A stretch of DNA of 64,000 bases, taken from positions 25,816 through 89,815 of the forward strand of contig JAEOSU010000038.1 of assembly GCA_016840165.1 (NCBI GenBank). The letters are read 5' to 3'. The translations under genes and the position numbers were made by a program. The first letter of the stretch is position 1; every line of letters begins with the position of its first letter. Shown in pieces: positions 1-10,362 of the stretch. The notes below the pieces were generated by a model that worked only from the letters and a program-made list of their open reading frames with translations, ran no database searches and had not been told where the DNA came from. The stretch comes from Promethearchaeota archaeon. Its GTDB lineage: Archaea > Asgardarchaeota > Lokiarchaeia > Sigyniarchaeales > SOKP01.

Positions 1-2
1 TA

Positions 3-491
3 TTTTGGATTTGGAATAATTTTTGTTTTCCATGGGCGTCAAATCTCGCATTTAAGCTATGTGATATGAGAGTAGATTATAAAAGTACACTTTTTGATGG
101 GTGGAGCGATTTAGAATTTATATATTATGGCAATAATATGATGATTGGGCAAGGTGCTGTAGTATTATCGAGTGTAATAATCAGAATTGATAATATTGAC
201 TACCTGTTTATAAAAAAAGTAATTATTGGTGACCATGTTGTATTAGGAGGGCATTCGATTGTTGCTCCTGGGACTATCATAGGAAAAGGGACTACTTTAG
301 GGATTTGGGCCGTAACACATATCGGTCAGAGATTAGAACCAAATTACATTTATATTGGGAAACCTGCCCGTAAGTATCAACCAACGGATAAAGCCCGGGA
401 GGAAAGTAAAAAAGTTCTAATTCGAAGATTAGTTGATACAGGGGAAAGGATTCCTTTTGATATTAAATCTCTTGAAAAAGATTCAGATTAG
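3..491 (+). CDS. Hexapeptide-repeat (left-handed beta-helix) acyltransferase, 5' truncated by window edge
   Basis: Hexapeptide pattern (VIIGDHVVLGGHSIVAPGTIIGKGTTLG); the frame is open upstream of the listed ATG at 66 to the window edge and looks coding (FWIWNNFCFPWASNLAFKLCD...). Confidence 0.75.
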   Translation, partial: FWIWNNFCFPWASNLAFKLCDMRVDYKSTLFDGWSDLEFIYYGNNMMIGQGAVVLSSVIIRIDNIDYLFIKKVIIGDHVVLGGHSIVAPGTIIGKGTTLGIWAVTHIGQRLEPNYIYIGKPARKYQPTDKAREESKKVLIRRLVDTGERIPFDIKSLEKDSD

Positions 492-508
492 AATTAATAT
501 TAATAGTA

Positions 509-1216
509 TTATTCTATTTTAAAATAACTTTTAGCTTTTTTATGTTTAAACCATATTATGGATATTGAAGCGATTATTGTGGCAAATAAAAAAAAATTAC
601 CAAAGGGAACAACCACCACGACTTCTGATTCTACTAATTCCCATCGAAATATAGTGGTCTTATTAGTGATCTTTTCGATAAGTGTGGAAATGCCATTTGA
701 GTTATAGGTGATTTCCACGGTAGTGGTATTTTGATAATCTAAGAGGAGCGTAGAATTAATGAACGAATAATTAAGAGGTCCTGAGCTTTCAAGAGCATCA
801 CCAATCAAAGTTAAATTCACTGGTGTAGGAACAATAAGAGGTAAGGCATCTTGATATGCAATTTCTGACCAATTAAGATAATTTTGTGAAAAATTATATG
901 CCATATAAAACGTGTTTTCTTTTTCATAAATCCATACGAAATTGTGATAATAAGCTAAGGTATAATTTACAATGAGACAATTGGGTCCATCAGACCAAGT
1001 ATCATTATATATGTCAGTAACCGTGAACCTTATATAGGGAAAACCAGTATAAGGAGATTCAGTAGCATTTAAAGTCTCCCAACGTAGACTCTCTCCCTGT
1101 TCTAATGGAAATGTTGAGTCATAAATCGTAATTTGGCCGAGAGAAAGGGGACTAATGCCAATTCTTATTAAGAGGGTAAAGATCAAGGCTATAGTGATAA
1201 ATTTCCAAGTTCTCAT
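509..1216 (-). CDS. Secreted/membrane-anchored surface protein (signal peptide, C-terminal TM and basic tail)
   Basis: N-terminal hydrophobic segment, many N-x-S/T sequons, C-terminal hydrophobic helix followed by KHKKAK. Confidence 0.6.
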   Translation of the reverse strand: MRTWKFITIALIFTLLIRIGISPLSLGQITIYDSTFPLEQGESLRWETLNATESPYTGFPYIRFTVTDIYNDTWSDGPNCLIVNYTLAYYHNFVWIYEKENTFYMAYNFSQNYLNWSEIAYQDALPLIVPTPVNLTLIGDALESSGPLNYSFINSTLLLDYQNTTTVEITYNSNGISTLIEKITNKTTIFRWELVESEVVVVVPFGNFFLFATIIASISIIWFKHKKAKSYFKIE

Positions 1217-1373
1217 AATAAACTAAAATATAATTATAATTTGATTTTTTTAAGTCTATCTGATTGTAATAATCATATCAATATATTACTTTTAAATCTA
1301 AACATATTTAATCCCAACAAATTAATTATCAGATATATTATGTTAAGAAAGAAAAAAAAGGTAAATTATGATT

Positions 1374-2777
1374 TTACATTCGTTCCATTTCTTGTAGCTT
1401 TTTATGCTTTTTATCATGGAGAATAAGGATCTCTTTTCTAATATTGTCCCAGTACTCTCCTCTTATCGGATAGAATTTGAGTATCAACGCGGATAATAGC
1501 AGTGCTATTCCAGGAATAAGTAATGTGAATGATCGAATAGATAAAAATGCTTCAAATGGTTGGTTGAGATTAGGTGGGTTATTTCCAACTCTAGGTATAA
1601 ATCCGGATAAGTTAAGTAATAATGTAGGTATAATAATAGCTATACTTTGTGCTGGTTTAGTTACTAAAGCATTAATTCCGAAAAAAGCTGCTTCTCGACG
1701 TACGCCAGTCTTTAGCTCATCTTCATCAATAGTTTGAGCAAATAATAGATCGTTAAAAATTAATGGTCCAACGAAACCAATTCCCGCAATAAGTAAACAA
1801 ATATAGACAGATTCAGCTAATAAATATGAGAAGAAGAACGCAGCAATTAAGCTTACCCCACCAATAACTAAAAGAATTTGATCACTTTTCACCACACCCC
1901 ATTTTTTAGCCAATCGAGGTGTAAACCATATTCCGATTAACAGAGGAATGAAAATAAAAACCAATAGAATCAAAGATGATTGTTGAACGATATAGTCTGC
2001 TAACCAGAATACCGCACTAAGAATACTGGACTGAAAGAATATTACCATAAAGTTTGCCGTTATAAGAATAAGAAAGGATTTACTTTTGAAGGTGTATTTT
2101 AAAGCTTCAATTAATCCAAGAGGTTCATCTACTTTAGTAAATTCAGGTCGTTCTTTAAACTTATAGGTAGTAATGATTATTGCTATCGATCCAATTATAC
2201 CTACTACTATCATTGAGATAAGTAGTAATTCCCTTGAGATATTACGAAATAGTTCTGGTATAATAAATCCTAAAATCATCCCTATTAGGTTAAAGAAAGA
2301 AGCAAAAACTTTTAATTTATTTCTCTCGGGTTCATCCTCCGTTATCTCTGGTAGAAGAGCAGAATAAACAAGAAATACTATTGTATATGCTGTATCATAA
2401 AGACAAGTAGTAATCACCATCCAAATAAAAACCGCCCAAACCCCACTAGTTATATCGGGTGAGAACCAAATTAAAACGAAAGTCAATCCTAAAAATGGAG
2501 CTGTATATCGCATGAATGGTATACGTCTTCCTTTTCGCGCTCTCGAGCGATCTGAGAGAATACCAAATATTGGATCATTAAATGCGTTAACTAATAGAAA
2601 TATGATTTGAATATAAAATACAACTATTCCTTCACTTGAAAGTCCTAGATAATCATTATAGAAGATATTTATTAATGCCGCATAAATTCCATTTATTAAA
2701 GCCCCTCCAAAACTCGCAGATGCCCAATAAGCTCGCTCTTTTGGTGAGAATTTTGGTGCTTCTAATGTTGTTTCCAT
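1374..2777 (-). CDS. MFS transporter, GPH (glycoside-pentoside-hexuronide) cation symporter-like
   Basis: NDPIFGILSDRSRARKGRRIPFMRYTAP motif and multiple TM helices; paralog of the 16954-18360 product. Confidence 0.8.
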   Translation of the reverse strand: METTLEAPKFSPKERAYWASASFGGALINGIYAALINIFYNDYLGLSSEGIVVFYIQIIFLLVNAFNDPIFGILSDRSRARKGRRIPFMRYTAPFLGLTFVLIWFSPDITSGVWAVFIWMVITTCLYDTAYTIVFLVYSALLPEITEDEPERNKLKVFASFFNLIGMILGFIIPELFRNISRELLLISMIVVGIIGSIAIIITTYKFKERPEFTKVDEPLGLIEALKYTFKSKSFLILITANFMVIFFQSSILSAVFWLADYIVQQSSLILLVFIFIPLLIGIWFTPRLAKKWGVVKSDQILLVIGGVSLIAAFFFSYLLAESVYICLLIAGIGFVGPLIFNDLLFAQTIDEDELKTGVRREAAFFGINALVTKPAQSIAIIIPTLLLNLSGFIPRVGNNPPNLNQPFEAFLSIRSFTLLIPGIALLLSALILKFYPIRGEYWDNIRKEILILHDKKHKKLQEMERM

Positions 2778-2954
2778 TTTATTATCTCACTTTTTTTATA
2801 AATTATTGTATGGATTATTATTTGAGTTTTGAACTTTAAAAGATTTTCTTTTATAAAATCAACTACTAGCTTATCTATATATGATATAGTAAAATTATTT
2901 AATTTAATAAGAGTTAATTGATCTTAACAATAATTTTTAGATGATTAATGAAGA

Positions 2955-3701
2955 ATGAAGAAACTCGTCTTATTACGGCATGGAGAGAGTATCTGGAATA
3001 AAGAGAATAGGTTTACAGGATGGACTGATGTTGATTTATCAGAAAAAGGTATTGAGGAAGCAAAAAAAGCAGGAAGGATACTCAAAAAAGAAGGATATAC
3101 TTTTGATGTTGCTTATACTTCAGTATTAAAACGAGGAATACGAACATTATGGATTGTACTAGATGAGATGGATTTGATGTGGATCCCAGTCTATCGATCT
3201 TGGAGGCTTAATGAACGCCATTACGGTGCATTACAAGGCCTCAATAAAAAAGAATTAGCGGAAAAAATTGGTGAAGACGAAGTACAAATTCTTAGAAGGA
3301 GTTATGATGTTCCTCCACCACCACTTAAAACCTCTGATCCACGTTATCCTGGAAATGATCCACGATATGCAGATCTTAGTCGACAAGAAATTCCTTTGAC
3401 TGAATGTCTAAAGGATACTGTTGAGCGATTTTTACCCTATTGGCAGGAAGTTATTGTCCCTACTATCAAAGAGGGTAAAAAGGTATTAATATCGGCTCAT
3501 GGAAACAGTCTTCGTGCTCTTGTAAAATATTTGGATAATATGACGGAAGATAAGATTATTAAACTCAACATTCCTACCGGAATTCCACTTATTTATGAAT
3601 TAAATGATGACGATCTTAAACCAATTAGACATTATTACCTTGGAGATCCAGAAGAAATAGAACAGGCAATATCCTCAGTAGAAGATCAAGGAAAAGCATG
3701 A
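2955..3701 (+). CDS. gpmA: 2,3-bisphosphoglycerate-dependent phosphoglycerate mutase
   Basis: [55 protein letters not shown]. Confidence 0.93.
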   Translation: MKKLVLLRHGESIWNKENRFTGWTDVDLSEKGIEEAKKAGRILKKEGYTFDVAYTSVLKRGIRTLWIVLDEMDLMWIPVYRSWRLNERHYGALQGLNKKELAEKIGEDEVQILRRSYDVPPPPLKTSDPRYPGNDPRYADLSRQEIPLTECLKDTVERFLPYWQEVIVPTIKEGKKVLISAHGNSLRALVKYLDNMTEDKIIKLNIPTGIPLIYELNDDDLKPIRHYYLGDPEEIEQAISSVEDQGKA

Positions 3702-3737
3702 TAATAACCAACTAGAAACGAAAACGGATTAAAAATA

Positions 3738-4523
3738 ATGAATGTGAAAAAAATAATTAATAATCCAGCCATTTCAAGAACAATATTTTATCCTAGAAAA
3801 GTTCCAATTCCAAGCAACTTAGAATCAAATATTAAACCTTTTGATTTGAAAATAGGATCAAATATAATAATTGGGGGTTATTTTTTTTTGAATGATAACA
3901 CTCTCCCCTCTATATTACTCTTTCATGGAAATGGTGAAGTTGCATTGGAATACTCCTACTTTGCCCCGATGTTTTTTAATTGTGGTGTAAACTTAGCTGT
4001 GGCAGACTTTAGAGGCTATGGTCATAGTAATGATCAGCCTTCTTATACAAGCTTAATTGATGATGCTGTTTTAATCTATAAGAAATTTCAAAATTGGTTA
4101 GATAGTGGTTCATACAACCCCAAAACTTTTGTCTTTGGTAGATCATTAGGAAGTATATGTGCCGCAGAAATTGGCTCAAAAGAGTTAGATCATCTGAGAG
4201 GAATAATTTTTGAAAGCGGATTCGCAAGTACTTATAATCTGATCAAACATTTTGGAATAGATATCCCAACCCTTACACCAGATTTAATAAGTCCTTATTC
4301 AAACGATACTCGAATCCGAAAATTTCATTATCCCACATTAATAATTCATGGCACTTCTGATTTTATCATTCCAACTTCGGAGGGGGAATTAATTTATAAA
4401 AATTTACCTAATGACGTTGAAAAGCAGCTTATTTTAATTGAGGGTGCCACACATAACAATATTATTACATTTAAAGAGGAATATTTTGAACCTCTAAAGA
4501 AATTTATCCATAAATATATGTAA
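3738..4523 (+). CDS. Alpha/beta hydrolase
   Basis: LFHGNGEVA, FGRSLGS nucleophile elbow (GxSxG variant), late Asp and His (HGTSDFIIP, GATHNNI). Confidence 0.8.
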   Translation: MNVKKIINNPAISRTIFYPRKVPIPSNLESNIKPFDLKIGSNIIIGGYFFLNDNTLPSILLFHGNGEVALEYSYFAPMFFNCGVNLAVADFRGYGHSNDQPSYTSLIDDAVLIYKKFQNWLDSGSYNPKTFVFGRSLGSICAAEIGSKELDHLRGIIFESGFASTYNLIKHFGIDIPTLTPDLISPYSNDTRIRKFHYPTLIIHGTSDFIIPTSEGELIYKNLPNDVEKQLILIEGATHNNIITFKEEYFEPLKKFIHKYM

Positions 4524-4667
4524 AAAGCCTAATTTTGAATTCTTCATTTTGGATTTTTAGTTTATTTATTTATTAATTGTCTTATGGGAGAAACATTTAT
4601 ATATAAGAGCAAATAGCTTATTGTAACTCGAAATCTAATTAAATAATATATAAAGTGATCAATTAAA

Positions 4668-5063
4668 ATGGCAGGACAAATCTCTAAACAATTAAAAATA
4701 TTGTTTCTTGTACATTTTTTTGTATGCATCATTCTGGGATTAGTCTTTTTAATCTTTGTTGAATCATTTACAGATTTAATTCAATGGCCTAATGTAGATC
4801 CGGTGGCTGGGCGATTACTAGGTGCTTCGTTGTTAGCATTTTCTACAAGCTCCCTACTTGCATGGAGAGAAACAGAATGGTTGAAAGTGAAACTCATTGT
4901 CCAGATGGAAATAGTATGGTGTGCTGTTGGATCTATAGTGCTTTTAATATGTGTTTTCACGCCCATTTTTTTACTCCCCTTTTTCACATGGGTGTTCATC
5001 GTTCTACTTCTATTTTTCCTTATTGTATTCGTCTGGTTCTACTTTCAACAAGAAAAGGATTAA
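4668..5063 (+). CDS. Small 4-TM membrane protein of unknown function
   Basis: Hydrophobicity pattern, complete ORF. Confidence 0.5.
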   Translation: MAGQISKQLKILFLVHFFVCIILGLVFLIFVESFTDLIQWPNVDPVAGRLLGASLLAFSTSSLLAWRETEWLKVKLIVQMEIVWCAVGSIVLLICVFTPIFLLPFFTWVFIVLLLFFLIVFVWFYFQQEKD

Positions 5064-5226
5064 TTTGACTTAAAATTTAATAAATTTTTTTATTTTTTTC
5101 CTTTAATATCCTTTTTTCGATTATATTAATCATTGGACTAAGAATCCTTTTAGTACTAAATAACATTTTGAAATCTTGAACAAGAATAAGATCAGTATGA
5201 AATTAAAAGGGAGTTGATATGATAAA

Positions 5227-5511
5227 ATGAATTACTGCCCCAATTGTGGAGCTAACTTGAAACATTTTGTAAATTTAGAACCAAATTTTTGTCCTAAGTG
5301 TGGAGTTAGATTAATAAAAAAAAATAAATACTGCTCAATTCGCATTCAATGTGCAATTTGCCATGAATATGTAGAAATTAATGCGAAAAAAATTATCTGT
5401 TCTTATTGTGGGAGCTCCTTCCATGAATCATGTGTTCGTAGATGGATTTTACAACATAATTCTTGTCCTTTATGTCAAAATATATATATTATTCCCAAAT
5501 CTAAAAGCTAA
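5227..5511 (+). CDS. Zinc ribbon plus RING-like zinc finger protein
   Basis: YCPNCG...FCPKCG zinc ribbon followed by CAICHEYVEINAKKIICSYCGSSFHESCVRRWILQHNSCPLC. Confidence 0.65.
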   Translation: MNYCPNCGANLKHFVNLEPNFCPKCGVRLIKKNKYCSIRIQCAICHEYVEINAKKIICSYCGSSFHESCVRRWILQHNSCPLCQNIYIIPKSKS

Positions 5512-5560
5512 GTTCCTTAAGATTTCAAATTCTATTTTCTTTAAATAATACCTAATTCTA

Positions 5561-5956
5561 TTAGATAAAAAAACCCTTAACAATTAGAATTGCCCCAATA
5601 TTTATTAAAATTAGTGCAACGCTTTCAATTGCTATTAGATCGATAATTCCTCCAATTAAATTGACAATGAGTCCTATAACTACTATAATTATCCCTAAAA
5701 AAAACCATTGTATTCTTCTTTTAGTTTCTCCTTCTGTTTTTCCAGTAATGATTGCATATTTGTATAAGACATAGATAAGCAATCCTACTCTGCTTATATT
5801 TACAAATGCATGCCAAATATCAGGAGTTATTGTATTGATAACTCCCTGTTCATATAACACTGGATCTGGATATGGTCTCCAGATAAAGTATCCGAAACTT
5901 AAAATTACCAAGATAATTATCATAATTCCTAAATATTTTAGATTTAATGCCACTTT
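5561..5956 (-). CDS. Membrane protein, apparently N-terminally truncated relative of the 9490-10206 product (listed ORF extends to 6028)
   Basis: C-terminal region resembles the second half of the 9490-10206 protein; residues upstream of ~LKYLGIM are antisense to the coding region of the TIR gene. Confidence 0.45.
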   Translation of the reverse strand, partial: KVALNLKYLGIMIIILVILSFGYFIWRPYPDPVLYEQGVINTITPDIWHAFVNISRVGLLIYVLYKYAIITGKTEGETKRRIQWFFLGIIIVVIGLIVNLIGGIIDLIAIESVALILINIGAILIVKGFFI

Positions 5957-7541
5957 TTGGGATTTTTCCAATATAAGAACAGTCATTATCAGAGAGATAG
6001 AGACGTTCCGTGAAGCAAAATTAACCAATAAAATCTTTGATTTAATCCCAAATTATGATCTATGTATAGTAATTCATTCAAAGGAACATCCATTATTGTA
6101 TTACCAAACAGCAATTGCTAAAGCTGCGGGCAAACCTCTTATTTTTTTGAAGGCAAAAGCAGAATCTTTATCATTCCATCTCAATCAAGAATTCAAGGTA
6201 GATTATGATCCTAACGATTTATCTGAAGAAAATGTTGAGGATATTATTAAAAATCTAATTACTAGAGTCAAAGATATTGAAATGAATGATTGGGAGGCTC
6301 TCCAACCATTTAGTTTTGAAAAGGTTCAGAAAATTAAAGATTCAATAAAAAATAATGGAATAAAAAAATGTTCCGTAATTGGACCTTTTGGGCAGGAAGG
6401 ATCAGAGATCAAGGAACATATTAACAGCGTAATTGACTATATAATTAAGCCAGGATTGAAAAAATTTGGTTTAATTCCATTTACAATTAATGATTTACTG
6501 TCAACTCTTGCTTCATCGAAACCAGGGTTACTTTCTGAGCGAAAGTCTAGATTACTATCTGAAGATACCCTTAGATTATTATCAGGACAAGTTTATAAAG
6601 CAATTTTAACAACTAATCTATGCATTGCGATCTTAACCTTCCCAGATCCATCCGTATTTTATGAATTAGGTATGGCACATTTTGAATCTCGTCCAGTTAT
6701 TAAATTAATGGATAAAGAGACCTATAAAAATTATCCTTTTGTTCTACGAAAAAAGAAAGATCTTATTCTCTACAATTATCAATATTTATCGCTAGAAAGC
6801 ATCTTTTATGACAAAACTTACACAAAACAGATTGTTAATTATATTAAGGACTTAGAAGCTAAAGACTGGAGAGTTGAGAATTTTCGATTTAAAGATCTCG
6901 TTATAAAAAATGAATTTAAGAAATATATTAAGAATATAATAGCAAAAACACATAGAGAAATAAAGTTTGACAGTTTGGTTTACAAAACAGGTTTAGAACC
7001 TTATATAGTTGAAAAATTGGTTGAGAAAATGATCCTCAAGAGAGAACTAAATGCTGAAATCATTAAAAATAAAGTAATTTTCAGACAATCTGATGTTAAT
7101 TCTGTTAGTTCAGCTCCTACTATATTGAATAGCAAAAAGTTTTTAATTTTCATTAGCTACGCAACTAAAGATGCTGATTGGTTTAAAATCAGAGAAGTTT
7201 CAAAAGTATTAACTTCCTATAATGAGATAGAAAATGTTCTTTATTGGCAAGAAGATATGAAAGATAATATTTTTGAATATATGGATCTGAATTTAGGTAA
7301 ATGTGATGTTATGCTCTTGTTTTGTTCTCCTAATGCTTTAAAATCAAAACCAGTAATAAAAGAATGGACGGCAGCTGACAGCATGGAAATACCAATCATT
7401 CCCATATTTTTCAGTCCGGACCATATACCCCCACTTTTAAAGTCTAGGTTAGGCGTTCAATTTATCCCTTTTGAGTTTGAAGAGAATGTAAATAAAATTT
7501 ATAAATTAATTATTAAAAAATGTGAACAAAACAGTCAGTAA
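5835..7541 (+). CDS. Nucleoside 2-deoxyribosyltransferase-like domains plus C-terminal TIR domain protein (true N-terminus uncertain; homologous part begins ~5970)
   Basis: NYDLCIVIHSKEHPLLYYQTAIAKAAGKPLIFL; CSVIGPFGQEGSEIKEHINSVIDYIIKPGLKKFGL...LCIAILTFPDPSVFYELGMAHFESRPVI; TIR: KFLIFISYATKDADWF...MLLFCSPNALKSKPVIKEW. Confidence 0.7.
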   Translation: MITPCSYNTGSGYGLQIKYPKLKITKIIIIIPKYFRFNATFWDFSNIRTVIIREIETFREAKLTNKIFDLIPNYDLCIVIHSKEHPLLYYQTAIAKAAGKPLIFLKAKAESLSFHLNQEFKVDYDPNDLSEENVEDIIKNLITRVKDIEMNDWEALQPFSFEKVQKIKDSIKNNGIKKCSVIGPFGQEGSEIKEHINSVIDYIIKPGLKKFGLIPFTINDLLSTLASSKPGLLSERKSRLLSEDTLRLLSGQVYKAILTTNLCIAILTFPDPSVFYELGMAHFESRPVIKLMDKETYKNYPFVLRKKKDLILYNYQYLSLESIFYDKTYTKQIVNYIKDLEAKDWRVENFRFKDLVIKNEFKKYIKNIIAKTHREIKFDSLVYKTGLEPYIVEKLVEKMILKRELNAEIIKNKVIFRQSDVNSVSSAPTILNSKKFLIFISYATKDADWFKIREVSKVLTSYNEIENVLYWQEDMKDNIFEYMDLNLGKCDVMLLFCSPNALKSKPVIKEWTAADSMEIPIIPIFFSPDHIPPLLKSRLGVQFIPFEFEENVNKIYKLIIKKCEQNSQ

Positions 7542-7567
7542 TTTAAAGAATAAAAATAAAAAAAAAT

Positions 7568-8209
7568 TTATTTCTTTCTTAACATTAGAATCCCGTTTTC
7601 GAAAAACCAAAACAAGTTAGCAAATAAGAACAGCCATTCTGCAAAACTTTGAAATTCGGGTGCTAATCCGGGATTCACCCGATTTAGGATAAGTAAGATC
7701 AAATACAAGATAAAAAAGGCAACAACAAGAATATTAAATAATACTTGCCATTTTGAAAAGATCTTTACCTTATTTTCTAAAATCGCATAACCAAAAAGAT
7801 ATAAAATCCCTGTAAAGAAGAATACCAATTCAAATATGAAATGATTTGTGTATGCTTCTTCTGTATTAAAAATTGACATCCCCATAATACCTACAGCGGA
7901 TAAAAAAGCAAGTATAAACAGTATCCACGTTCCTTTTTTTGCCAATCCCTTCTCTTGTAAATAAAGTGTAAATCCTAGCATAAAAAGGATGATAAAACAA
8001 GCTGTAATGAACCAAAAAACATTGAAAAAGATATATAATGAATTTGTTGGACCACCTAAATAACTAATATGGGTTTCGAAGAAATTAAAATTTGGATGTA
8101 CCACCATCGCAGGGACAAGTCCTATGAAAAAAACGAGTAAGCCGATAAAGGCAAAATAGCTAGCATTTATTTTGGTATAGATTTTATTAATTAATTCCAT
8201 ATTTCTCAC
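7568..8209 (-). CDS. DUF998-like multi-pass membrane protein
   Basis: TM pattern and NFNFFETHISYLGGPTNSLYIFFNVFW. Confidence 0.6.
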   Translation of the reverse strand: MRNMELINKIYTKINASYFAFIGLLVFFIGLVPAMVVHPNFNFFETHISYLGGPTNSLYIFFNVFWFITACFIILFMLGFTLYLQEKGLAKKGTWILFILAFLSAVGIMGMSIFNTEEAYTNHFIFELVFFFTGILYLFGYAILENKVKIFSKWQVLFNILVVAFFILYLILLILNRVNPGLAPEFQSFAEWLFLFANLFWFFENGILMLRKK

Positions 8210-8362
8210 TACTTTTGTAGTAAAGTTATTTTATAATTTGATATATCTTATTTCTTTAAAGTTGTATTTATATCTATAATATCCTTAATTAATTAATAGA
8301 TAGCAATCTCAAGAAAAAACAGTTTTGATAAAAGAATTAAAATAATTGAAATTTAGAAAAAG

Positions 8363-9253
8363 TTAAAGTAAGCTTCCTTTCGCAATAAGATAAACGTTTC
8401 CTCCTACCATGATATAGAATTTATTTTCCTTTTTATCAGCTCTAAGAAGAAGTAGTGAGTTTCTACCTATTTCATATCCTTGTTCCACTTTAATATCGAT
8501 ACTAGGTTTCCCAAAATATTCATGCCTTACCAAATAAGCAGCAAGGCATCCGGCAGCAGAACCAGTAGCAGGGTCTTCAGGAACTCCATAATAATCCGCG
8601 AAAAATCTAACATTAAGATCATTATTTTTATTATATGTTTCTGGACAAAATATCAGTATTGTTTTAGCTTCAATATTTTGAATTAATCTTTCATAGGGCT
8701 CAGTATTTATTTTGGCTCGTTTGACTGCATCTAAGGTTTTAAGAGGAACGATAATCGTCGGTACTCCGGTTGAAACTTCTTGAATATTAAATCGAGTATC
8801 AATATCTTCATCTTTAATTCCCAACACTTCAGCAAGGAATTCTGGAGCAAAGAATCCATGGAATGTGGGACTTTTATGTTCCATCCACACCTCATTGATT
8901 ATATCACCCTTGTATTTAAATAATACCGCAATAGATCCGAGCTTAACATTCAATGAAATTGTTTTTACTTTCTCTTTTATGAAAAACTTTTTAAGAATGT
9001 AAGCCGTACCGAGTATTGGATGACCAGCAAAACTTAATTCGGTGGTTGGAGTGAAAATCCTTACATCATAATTCTCAATAGAAGTGATAAATGTGGTTTC
9101 TGAATAGTTCATTTCCTTAGCGATTTTTTGCATCATTGTATCTGAAAGGATATCCTCAGAAATAACTACAGCGAGTTGATTTCCTTCATATTTATATTCC
9201 GCAAATACGTCTACAATATAGAATGTTAGCTCATTAGCTAGGATTTCTTTCAT
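8363..9253 (-). CDS. PhzF family isomerase
   Basis: YIVDVFAEYKYEGNQLAVV, FTPTTELSFAGHPILGTAYIL, EDPATGSAAGCLAAYL. Confidence 0.92.
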   Translation of the reverse strand: MKEILANELTFYIVDVFAEYKYEGNQLAVVISEDILSDTMMQKIAKEMNYSETTFITSIENYDVRIFTPTTELSFAGHPILGTAYILKKFFIKEKVKTISLNVKLGSIAVLFKYKGDIINEVWMEHKSPTFHGFFAPEFLAEVLGIKDEDIDTRFNIQEVSTGVPTIIVPLKTLDAVKRAKINTEPYERLIQNIEAKTILIFCPETYNKNNDLNVRFFADYYGVPEDPATGSAAGCLAAYLVRHEYFGKPSIDIKVEQGYEIGRNSLLLLRADKKENKFYIMVGGNVYLIAKGSLL

Positions 9254-9489
9254 TTGTTATCTCACAAATTTTGATATTAATTTACCTAAGTTTAATATAC
9301 ATTTATCCTATTTTAAATATTAAAGTTTGTTATCGTTAATTGCGCCTCTTTTTTTGGAAAAAAAATTTTTTAATTGAAAATATTTAAAAAAGCTTCCTAA
9401 ATAGTCAAAATCACTAAAAAATATTACTTTTATATAGATTTTAAGCTGATATAAAATAATAAAATAATAATATTTCAATTGTGATATAA

Positions 9490-10206
9490 ATGCTTTCCCC
9501 TATTGGTTGGCTTGATGGTCTAACTGCTTTGGCTGTTGTTCTTGCAGGAATAATTTTTGGACTTCTTAGTTTTTATAAGTCAATAAGATTAAAAGCAAAC
9601 CTTCTAAGTGTGACTGGATTAGCTACATTAAGCGTAGGATTTATATTACTGGGGCCTGCTATGGATTTATTAACGATTCTAATCACGGAAGATAATTTAG
9701 AACCCTTTTGGTTATATGGGTTACTTAGCTATAGTTGGACGGCTCCAATTGCAATATTTGGGCTATATATCGGTTCAGAACTCTTACTCCCAAAAAGGAA
9801 ATGGATAATTGTAGCATGTTATACTGGTTTAAGTATTATATTCGAAATAATTTTATTTGGTTTCTCATTAAATAATCCTGAAGTAATATTTCGTTATCCT
9901 GAGATTGATCCAAATGGAACGGAATTACTTAATACGAGTATTAATCCCACATCTATAGCTTTTATATTGATGTTAGTTTTTCTAATTTCTGGTCTCATTT
10001 TCAATGGTTTTGGCTTCTTAAGGAAGAGTCGTCAATCTTCTGGCGAATTAAAAAGAAAGTTCCTTTATCTTTCACTAGGATGGATTTTGTTTATAATCTG
10101 TGGAGCAGTAGACGGATTGGTCGATCCCGGGATATATACTTTCTTTATACGATTTGGCTTGATAATCAGTATAACATTCATGTATCTTGGTGTAAGAGTG
10201 AAGTAA
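9490..10206 (+). CDS. 7-TM-like membrane protein of unknown function
   Basis: Multiple hydrophobic helices; full-length relative of the truncated 5561 gene. Confidence 0.55.
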   Translation: MLSPIGWLDGLTALAVVLAGIIFGLLSFYKSIRLKANLLSVTGLATLSVGFILLGPAMDLLTILITEDNLEPFWLYGLLSYSWTAPIAIFGLYIGSELLLPKRKWIIVACYTGLSIIFEIILFGFSLNNPEVIFRYPEIDPNGTELLNTSINPTSIAFILMLVFLISGLIFNGFGFLRKSRQSSGELKRKFLYLSLGWILFIICGAVDGLVDPGIYTFFIRFGLIISITFMYLGVRVK

Positions 10207-10362
10207 AGATTAAGAAATCTTTAAAAAAATTTTATTTTTTATTAAAAATTCCATTTTTTCATTACTTTTCAGTTTAAGCAAATTTAATAAATTTACATTG
10301 ATATTGTTATTTAATCAAATTGATTTCCAACAGAAGCACATTAGGATTAGGTTAGAAAAGCT

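Noticed and set aside
1477-2367. Plus-strand ORFs 1477-1737 and 2173-2367
   Set aside because: Antisense to a clear MFS transporter gene; no recognisable motif.
4781-5068. ORFs 4781-4999 (-) and 4862-5068 (+)
   Set aside because: Alternative frames of the 4668-5063 membrane protein with no coding character.
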